Below, piece after piece: positions 7,480-12,826 of a stretch of 12,826 nt of DNA. The stretch comes from Planctomycetota bacterium (lineage in GTDB: Bacteria > Planctomycetota > Phycisphaerae > WQYP01 > JAJZKY01). How positions within the stretch are numbered: the stretch's first letter is position 1; the number at the start of each line of letters is the position of its first letter. Made by a program: the position numbers and the translations under genes. Location: positions 1-12,826 of the forward strand of contig JAJZKY010000051.1 of assembly GCA_021803885.1 (NCBI GenBank), given 5' to 3'. Below the pieces are notes generated by a model. That model was not told the DNA's origin and did no database searches. It saw only the letters and a program-made list of their open reading frames with translations.

Positions 7480-8251
7480 GGTCTTTTATACCCTTAGAGA
7501 TAGCCTCGTGCTCTTTCTTCGTCGTTGCGATTTTTTCGCGGGTGGCTGTTGCAAGTTCTTCGAGAAGGTCCCTGCCTCCCTGCTGTGCGGTTCGTACATC
7601 CTCTCTGAGCAATGCGGTTTCGCTTTGCCGTAAAGATTTCAACTCTGCCTCAATTGCAGAAATGCGGATTCGAACTTGTTTCAGCTGGCGCAGCACCCGA
7701 ACCAAGTGCGCACCTACTCCGTCTCCCCGCACGGCGTCGGGGCTGCTTTCGAGGTCCGCGAGAATCCGCCGAAGCGCCTCTTCGTCACCTGCCGTATAGG
7801 CAGCGTTGACCTCTGTCATTAGCCGCTCGCGTCGTTTACGGTCGTTTTCATCGACTGCGGTGTCTGGGTGAACCCTTTTGGCGGCTTCGCGGTAGAGACT
7901 CTTCAATTCCTGAGAAGGCGTGAATGGCTGCACCTCTGCTGCTTCGCCGTGGGCTGCCGAATAAGATTCCTGTGCTTGCGAGCGGGCCTCAGCAGCCTCG
8001 CTTTTTGCCTCGGGCGTACCGTCCTGCTGCGCGCGTAATTCGGCGAGTCGCGCATTCCACTCATCAAGCTCGGCGTATAGAACCCCTACACGGCGAAGGT
8101 AGAGGCCCTCAAACGCTGCAAGTTCTGCTTTCAGATTGGCGAGAGCGAGTTCGCGGTCCGCGAGTTCGGCTTCCAGCCGCAGCAGTTCTTCTCGCTTGGC
8201 GGCGAGTTCCTCTTCCTCGGGAGTTAATTGCCTTACAATTTCGGTCGTCAT
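7472..8251 (-). CDS. coiled-coil J-domain (DnaJ-like) protein
   Basis: This 259-residue protein has a central J-domain-like segment (about residues 112-163: SQELKSLYREAAKRVHPDTA, then a basic helix and LMTEVNAAYTAGDEEALRRIL) with an intact HPD at 128-130. HPD is the motif that stimulates Hsp70 ATPase. Long charged helices flank it on both sides (about 8-75 and 180-250) and look like coiled coils. There is no zinc-finger or client-binding DnaJ domain, so this is a specialised J protein that probably recruits Hsp70 to a particular partner. ATG 8251 follows GGAACGAGAATAA, a weak ribosome site. Its end overlaps the WG-repeat gene by eight bases, making that protein the obvious candidate partner. 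A gap of 144 bp separates it from the S41 peptidase gene upstream. Confidence 0.85.
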   Translation of the reverse strand: MTTEIVRQLTPEEEELAAKREELLRLEAELADRELALANLKAELAAFEGLYLRRVGVLYAELDEWNARLAELRAQQDGTPEAKSEAAEARSQAQESYSAAHGEAAEVQPFTPSQELKSLYREAAKRVHPDTAVDENDRKRRERLMTEVNAAYTAGDEEALRRILADLESSPDAVRGDGVGAHLVRVLRQLKQVRIRISAIEAELKSLRQSETALLREDVRTAQQGGRDLLEELATATREKIATTKKEHEAISKGIKDRG

Positions 8252-8395
8252 TTATTCTCGTTCCAGTGATAGCAATTATCCAACAATCCAGTCAGAACCA
8301 CGCAACTTTTCGGTGAGCATGCATCGAATCCTATCGCCCGGTTTCGAGCAAGTGAACTCAAGAAAAGGATGCTTACTAATCAGTTTATTTAGCTT

Positions 8396-9685
8396 TTAGT
8401 TAAAGTCTCTGACGGTTCTGAGCCCGTGCTTGAGTTGTTGATCTCCGCCAGTTAGCCGTCTATCCCGCCAATCGAACCCTGAAGCGGAATCGGGTTCGAT
8501 TGGCTTGCCCTCATAGACTGAGCCGCACCACGTGCGGTATGTGCCGGTGGGAAGCGCCAATCGGAACCCCTTTCCAACTTTGACGGAGGTGGCGGAAAGA
8601 AGCCGTCCTGCCGTTTTCTCGCCAATGATGGTTGCGAGATTATTCTCTCGCGCGAAGGCGACGATCATCTCGGCAGCGCTGGCGGTGTGGCGGTCTACGA
8701 GTAGCGCGATGCGGCCGTGAAAGGGCTTTACTCCTAATCCCTCGGTTTCCAGCACGATTGGCTTCTTCGCCATCATCGCGGGCGCAAAGCGCAGCCCGAG
8801 CAGCCATAGGTATTTTGAGTTCTGAGGGATTCGAGAGAAGCGCGGGAAAGTCAGCTTGTCGGCTTCCAGATCGCCTTTGTACCGCCGTTGATCGAGGGCA
8901 AATCCTACGGGAACCCTGTGCGGCGTTAGCAGGCTCATCACGCGCAGTGCTCCAACCCCTCCTCCCGTATTGCCGCGAAGGTCGATAATCAGCCCGCGCA
9001 CGTTGCCGAGGCTCTCTACCGCCTTTGAAATCTGATTGGCGACTTCAACACCAACCACGCCGGGAAACATCGCCACCTTCAGGTAGCCCACATCGTCATT
9101 CAAACGACGCGATTCCACCAGAGTCGGCTCAATGAAGTGCAGCTTCTTCCCCTTTGGGCGGGCAACGTCCACGGAGGCCGTCTTCTCCTGATCGTCATTG
9201 GCGACAAAGTCGATCACCGTCTGCGTCCCCATGGCGAAGACCGGATGCTCCGGTGGAACGATCTCCCGACCATTGACGCGCAGGAGGATATTCCCCGGCC
9301 GAATACCGGCAAGGTCGGCAGCTCCGCCGGAGTGAACATTCTGAAATATCCATCGCTTTCCGTAAGGCGTGTCGTCGGCAAGGTAGCTTGCGCTCAGGGC
9401 GGCACGGCTCGATGCTCGACGGGCACTGCCATGAAAGAAGCCGAGATGTGAGACCTGCAGTCGGCTTAGGAGTGCGCTCACAGCCTCCTCGAATGCGTCC
9501 GCGGTCGCTGCGCTCTCGATCAATGGTCGGTGCTGCTCGACCGCTGCATGCCAATCGGCATCCAGTTTCTCAGGGGCATAGAAACGCTTCTTTAATGCCG
9601 CAAGAACATTTTCTAGAATCGCGTGGCGGTCCTTCTCTGAGAGTTGGATGGCGGAAACCGTCACGGAACCCGCACTCGCTGTCAT
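8396..9685 (-). CDS. S41-family peptidase with PDZ domain
   Basis: This 429-residue protein has an N-terminal helical part (15-80), a PDZ domain (about 105-185; WIFQNVHSGGAADLAGIRPG) and a C-terminal S41 protease core (about 195-420; GYLKV, GLIIDLRGNTGGG). The likely nucleophile is S336 in HTASAAEM. Twenty-five residues on, where tail-specific proteases such as Tsp/Prc have the catalytic Lys in FGKG, this protein has R361 (EKTAGR), so it probably belongs to an S41 branch with a different base or has altered activity. No signal peptide is visible from ATG 9685, unlike most periplasmic S41 enzymes. The start overlaps the CHAT stop as ATGA, so the two proteases are translationally coupled. It may mature, trim or degrade the CHAT product or share its substrate. 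Confidence 0.9.
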   Translation of the reverse strand: MTASAGSVTVSAIQLSEKDRHAILENVLAALKKRFYAPEKLDADWHAAVEQHRPLIESAATADAFEEAVSALLSRLQVSHLGFFHGSARRASSRAALSASYLADDTPYGKRWIFQNVHSGGAADLAGIRPGNILLRVNGREIVPPEHPVFAMGTQTVIDFVANDDQEKTASVDVARPKGKKLHFIEPTLVESRRLNDDVGYLKVAMFPGVVGVEVANQISKAVESLGNVRGLIIDLRGNTGGGVGALRVMSLLTPHRVPVGFALDQRRYKGDLEADKLTFPRFSRIPQNSKYLWLLGLRFAPAMMAKKPIVLETEGLGVKPFHGRIALLVDRHTASAAEMIVAFARENNLATIIGEKTAGRLLSATSVKVGKGFRLALPTGTYRTWCGSVYEGKPIEPDSASGFDWRDRRLTGGDQQLKHGLRTVRDFN

Positions 9686-12318
9686 CGGCTGCTCCTGAGT
9701 GAGAGGTGGTCGGCAGTCTTGCCGAGCAGGCTATCGCTGGGCTCGCCCTCCAGCTCAAAACCTGCCCAGTAGTACGGTGGCTCGCCTGACTTCATCATTT
9801 CGATCTGCGCCTGGCGCAGAGCATCGGCCTTGGACGTGCCTCGTCCGAGTTGCCCGTAAAAGTCGATCATCAGTTTTGCTGTTGCCTGGTCGTCGATTGC
9901 CCACAGTGTGGAGACGACGCTTTGCGCTCCAGCTTCGATGAAGGCATTCACAATATCGGCGACTCCTTCTTCGCCCACCGGCCCAACACCGGTGTCGCAG
10001 GCTGAGAGCGTGACGAGGCCAGCATTGAGATGAAGTTGCCTGATCTCCCTCACCTGCAGGAGCCCGTCGTCGATGGGCGGATTCTCAGGCGCAAAGACGA
10101 GCGCGGACCTGTCCGGGAACTCGGGGTCAGCGTATCCATGCAGGGCGAGATGAATCACCTCGTATTCGTCGAGAGGCAGCCTCTTGAAGTCTGTCTCTGT
10201 TGCATTCTCGCCTAGCAAAATGGTGTGCGGCTGCGGCAAATCGGTGGCCACGGTCTCGACTTCGTAGCGGCTTTCAGGCAGGGCTACCAACTCGCTCCGG
10301 CTCAGGCCGGATACCGCCCGCCTGACCATGGCAAGGAGTGTTACTGGTGGAGCTTTGGATGTCCACGCTGCCACACCGAGGAAGGACTGGTCCGTAAGTG
10401 TCGAGATATCGGCCCGATGCCGCAAAAGATCAAGTACGGTTCCGGAGGGAGCCATGCTCACAGTGTGAGACGCCAGGATGTATTGACCTCCATTGGCAAG
10501 CGCACCAAATGGCAACAGGTCCAGTTCTCCATCGGGAACCAAGATGACATCCGTCTTCGTCCGGTATTCCGGGATGACGCCCAGCAGGCTCTTGAAGAGT
10601 TTCTGTGCGAGCGGCAAGTCTGTTTTTCGAGCCATTAGCTCCGCCCGATACTGCGAAGCCTCGTCCAGCAATTCACTCTTGGGTGGCAAGGTATAGCAGT
10701 GAGCGCCCGTTCTGGTAACAGCCAGGGCATACGAGTGAGGATTTGCGAGTACGTACTCCACGAAAAGCTCGGACGGGTGAAGATCCTGTTCGAGCCGGCT
10801 GAGTGTTACCGGATTGGGAGGTGTGTCAATGTCAGGGTCGTCCGTGCCGAGCTGTTGTTCGGTGGTGTAGATAGCATTGAGAATTCTGCCCCTGGCAGTT
10901 GGACTGTCGGTATCCAGCAGGCGGACGTTGAGACTTGTCAATTGCAATTCAGCAGGACTGGGCGCGTGAGGCGGAATGACGGCATGATGCGAGAGCGCCT
11001 GCGCTTCAATGCGTCCTCGCGCACGCTCGATCACTCCAAACGCACCGGCAAGCTTTCCCTGGCTGGTCAGCGAGGCGAAGTACCCGGAATAGACAACGCT
11101 CAGGTCATCCAATAGCTGGCGTTCTACCATCGGGGTTGGGACTCTGCTCAACAGCGCGTCGAGTAAATCTGCGCTCTTTTCGTAGAGGTCGTCGGACGCT
11201 TGTACCTTTCCGAGCCGCGACAGAATCTCAGCCTTGATGGCGAGATTCCGTGGAACGAAATACATCTCGTCGGGAATCTGCTTGTTCGCATCGATCGCTT
11301 CATTGATCGCGCTCAGGGCCTCGTTCAACATCCCTTGATGGAGATAAGCCCTGGCCAGAAGTCCGTCGGACTCGCTGATGCCGCGCCAATAGGAAAGCTG
11401 CTTCGCATCTTTGATCGCCTCCTGATAGTCGCCAATTGCCTGGTTCCATTTGTTCATTCGCTGATAAACCAAAGCCCTTGCGCGGTAGAGGTCGTAGAGG
11501 TGCGCGGTCAGATGGTATGCCGAGACCTTGCGCATTTCCTGATCTGCGAGTTGAAGCGCCTCCCGGTAGCTCCCCAAACCGCTCAAGGCGGAGATTTTGG
11601 CTGTAATCGCAATAGTCGGATAGGCAACGTGGGGAGTGTTGGTGGCTGTCTTGATGGCTTCATTCAGTGGTCCCAATGCCTCTTTGTATTTGTGCAACTC
11701 GACAAGGCCGGTACCGTACATGCTCGCGTAGCGGATTCGTGCGGCGGGATCGGTAAACTTGGCGACCATCCATGCGCGGAGAACGTCCTTCTTCGCGGTT
11801 GCAATATCGCCCAGCAAGAAGGCGGCAATACCTTGCTCGCCCACAGCGCGAGAAGCGAGAAGATAATGGTGTCGGGCGAGAGCCAGTGACTCTACTTCTG
11901 CCCAAGTGTTGCGTGCCATGCCCGCGTCATAGTTCGTTTCGAGCATTCCAAGGATCGTTAGAATCCGCAGGCGCGTTTCGGGGTCGCGGGCGGCAGGCAA
12001 CAACAAATCCTGACGCAAAACAGCAATCTGGTTGGGAATCGTAGTGGACGATTCGCTCTTCGCAGGCATTTCGCTGACTTGTGCGTAGAGTGCTTTGGAG
12101 GAGTCGCCCTTGGCGCGAAAGGCGATTTCAGCCCGGCGGTAATATCGCTCGGCTTGAATCCAAGCGTTCAGCCATGAGAGATCGTCGGCATGCTTTAGCA
12201 GCGCCTCTGGAGATTGTGAATCCCGCCGCCGGAAGACTTGATACCCGACAACACTCAGCAGGGCAGCCAAAAGCAAACCGGCGACAATGCGAAGGCTGGG
12301 GGGAACGGCGATTCGCAT
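9682..12318 (-). CDS. membrane-anchored TPR-CHAT (caspase-like) protease
   Basis: This 878-residue protein has three parts. One N-terminal hydrophobic helix (about 10-27) is followed by RRR. A long alpha-helical TPR array covers about 38-445, with repeats such as YKEALGPLNEAIKTA and WNQAIGDYQEAIKDA. A CHAT domain covers about 515-865. The CHAT dyad is intact: H727 in HLALHGYAD and C774 in TLSACDTG, followed by the usual GEEGVADIVNAFIEAGAQSV and TLWAIDD elements. CHAT proteins are clan CD proteases related to caspases and separase. TPR-CHAT partners are known in Craspase and in gasdermin-type immunity, but also elsewhere. Start ATG 12318 is the only sensible one; its ribosome site is poor. Charge rules suggest, without proving, that the bulk stays cytoplasmic. 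Its stop overlaps the S41 start. Confidence 0.92.
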   Translation of the reverse strand: MRIAVPPSLRIVAGLLLAALLSVVGYQVFRRRDSQSPEALLKHADDLSWLNAWIQAERYYRRAEIAFRAKGDSSKALYAQVSEMPAKSESSTTIPNQIAVLRQDLLLPAARDPETRLRILTILGMLETNYDAGMARNTWAEVESLALARHHYLLASRAVGEQGIAAFLLGDIATAKKDVLRAWMVAKFTDPAARIRYASMYGTGLVELHKYKEALGPLNEAIKTATNTPHVAYPTIAITAKISALSGLGSYREALQLADQEMRKVSAYHLTAHLYDLYRARALVYQRMNKWNQAIGDYQEAIKDAKQLSYWRGISESDGLLARAYLHQGMLNEALSAINEAIDANKQIPDEMYFVPRNLAIKAEILSRLGKVQASDDLYEKSADLLDALLSRVPTPMVERQLLDDLSVVYSGYFASLTSQGKLAGAFGVIERARGRIEAQALSHHAVIPPHAPSPAELQLTSLNVRLLDTDSPTARGRILNAIYTTEQQLGTDDPDIDTPPNPVTLSRLEQDLHPSELFVEYVLANPHSYALAVTRTGAHCYTLPPKSELLDEASQYRAELMARKTDLPLAQKLFKSLLGVIPEYRTKTDVILVPDGELDLLPFGALANGGQYILASHTVSMAPSGTVLDLLRHRADISTLTDQSFLGVAAWTSKAPPVTLLAMVRRAVSGLSRSELVALPESRYEVETVATDLPQPHTILLGENATETDFKRLPLDEYEVIHLALHGYADPEFPDRSALVFAPENPPIDDGLLQVREIRQLHLNAGLVTLSACDTGVGPVGEEGVADIVNAFIEAGAQSVVSTLWAIDDQATAKLMIDFYGQLGRGTSKADALRQAQIEMMKSGEPPYYWAGFELEGEPSDSLLGKTADHLSLRSSR

Positions 12319-12342
12319 GGCACACCGACTACTTTGGCGTCC

Positions 12343-12371
12343 ATCATGCCAGATTGCAGCGGACAGATCAA
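12343..12371 (-). promoter_or_regulatory. possible promoter for the CHAT operon
   Basis: On the minus strand TTGATC (12371-12366) and CATGAT (12348-12343) are 17 bases apart, each matching four of six consensus positions, and lie 24 bases upstream of the CHAT start. The match is modest and could be chance. I see no sequence shared with the region upstream of the sigma-factor gene that would point to an ECF-type promoter. Confidence 0.3.
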
Positions 12372-12495
12372 ATTTGGGTGCCCTCTCTGATGGAAATGAG
12401 GCGACCGTCGGGAGTCGGGGTACTTACGGCCCGTCGGGTGGGTGAGGATGGCCCGGCGAGGTAGCGCCGGCACATTCCAGGGCGGGAAGACGGGC

Positions 12496-12521
12496 AAAGA
12501 AAGGACCTGCCCGCAGGCAGG
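12496..12521 (-). terminator. intrinsic terminator after the ParB-like gene
   Basis: On the minus strand CCTGCC (12521-12516) pairs with GGCAGG (12511-12506) around the loop TGCG, followed by TCCTTTCTTT (12505-12496). This lies 20 bases past the ParB-like stop and about 178 bases before the CHAT start, so it would separate the two transcription units. Confidence 0.5.
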
Positions 12522-12541
12522 CCCCAATGTCTACTTTGCCT

Positions 12542-12826
12542 CTATGCGGCGGCTTTCTTCGGAGGCTTTGCCGCTCCCTGCGCGGCTTTCTTGCCTTTCT
12601 CTTTGGCGGCGAACTCCTGCTTGACCTTGGCCGTGATGGCGTCGGTGTCCACCTTGTAGGTGCTGGCGGCATCCCGGAGCACGGTCGTGACATTCGTCCG
12701 GGACGCGGCCAGCAGGATGGCCGTTTCCACCAAGAGCCGCGAGAGCGTTCCCTCGTCGGCTCGCCGCAGGAAGGCCCCAAAAGTTTTTGCGACGCCGCCA
12801 TCGTCCCGCTTCTGCCGAAGTGTTGC
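12542..12826 (-). CDS. ParB-like partition protein, C-terminal part, cut by right edge
   Basis: The frame is open from the window edge to TAG at 12544-12542, giving 94 visible residues. The segment RRADEGTLSRLLVETAILLAA followed by a small helix and YKVDTDAITAKVKQEFAAK resembles the C-terminus of ParB/RepB-type partition proteins of accessory replicons, in which a short RLL-E helix is followed by YRVD and a basic end. The final 20 residues (KGKKAAQGAAKPPKKAAA) form a Lys/Ala-rich tail typical of DNA-binding proteins. The nuclease-like or HTH part would lie to the right. The assignment comes from remembered similarity and could be wrong. If correct, it hints at a plasmid or integrative element, or at an element that carries its own partition function. 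Confidence 0.45.
   Translation of the reverse strand, partial: ATLRQKRDDGGVAKTFGAFLRRADEGTLSRLLVETAILLAASRTNVTTVLRDAASTYKVDTDAITAKVKQEFAAKEKGKKAAQGAAKPPKKAAA

Noticed and set aside
8252..8395. Gene or RNA element in the 144-bp gap between S41 and J-domain genes
   Set aside because: No coding frame, convincing hairpin or well-spaced promoter was found; only weak TTGCGT/GATAAT boxes 19 bases apart.
10225..10638. Plus-strand frames of 137-229 codons inside the CHAT gene (10225-11889)
   Set aside because: They are antisense shadows of a continuous TPR-CHAT frame with intact domain motifs.
9682..12318. Craspase-type (type III-E CRISPR) TPR-CHAT
   Set aside because: No Cas7-11 effector, CRISPR array or Csx30-like gene is in the window, and this protein has an N-terminal membrane helix.

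Overview
The window looks like part of a bacterial accessory region. The host is probably Acidobacteriota (Terriglobia-like). I infer this from the GC-rich codon use, the style of the ECF sigma/anti-sigma pair, the TPR-CHAT protein and the ParB-like tail; no database search was possible. The left edge is an attachment-site end of an integrative element. The right edge cuts into a ParB-like gene.

Left module (1-2353, all genes on the minus strand): the 3' half of a tRNA-Asn sequence abuts a tyrosine recombinase gene. Upstream of that gene, in transcription order, lie an excisionase-type helix-turn-helix gene, an antitoxin-like gene and a MazF/PemK-type toxin. The toxin stop and the integrase start share one base (TAATG). 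A near-consensus sigma70 promoter sits just before the antitoxin, so toxin-antitoxin and integrase can be transcribed without the excisionase. The integrase frame has no stop inside the window: it runs through the tRNA fragment and off the left edge.

Middle (2354-6201): a LysR-type regulator diverges from the excisionase, with a good LysR-type box between them. A small zinc-ribbon gene converges on it. A plus-strand set follows: an ECF-like sigma factor, a zinc-type membrane anti-sigma factor (ATGA overlap), a DUF6804-like four-helix membrane protein, and an uncertain ORF in the same frame just after the DUF6804-like stop.

Right module (6250-12318, all genes on the minus strand): a membrane-anchored TPR-CHAT (caspase-like) protease is coupled by ATGA overlap to a PDZ-S41 peptidase. 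After a 144-bp gap come a coiled-coil J-domain protein and, overlapping it, a ten-unit WG-repeat protein. I consider this cassette, facing the sigma/anti-sigma set, the most interesting candidate system here: two proteases, a chaperone-recruiting protein and a beta-repeat binding protein, perhaps for stress response or defence. A terminator-like hairpin separates it from the partial ParB-like gene at the right edge. The stretch 5650-7480 is visibly more AT-rich than its surroundings, which suggests a separate origin. No intergenic stretch exceeds 300 bases.
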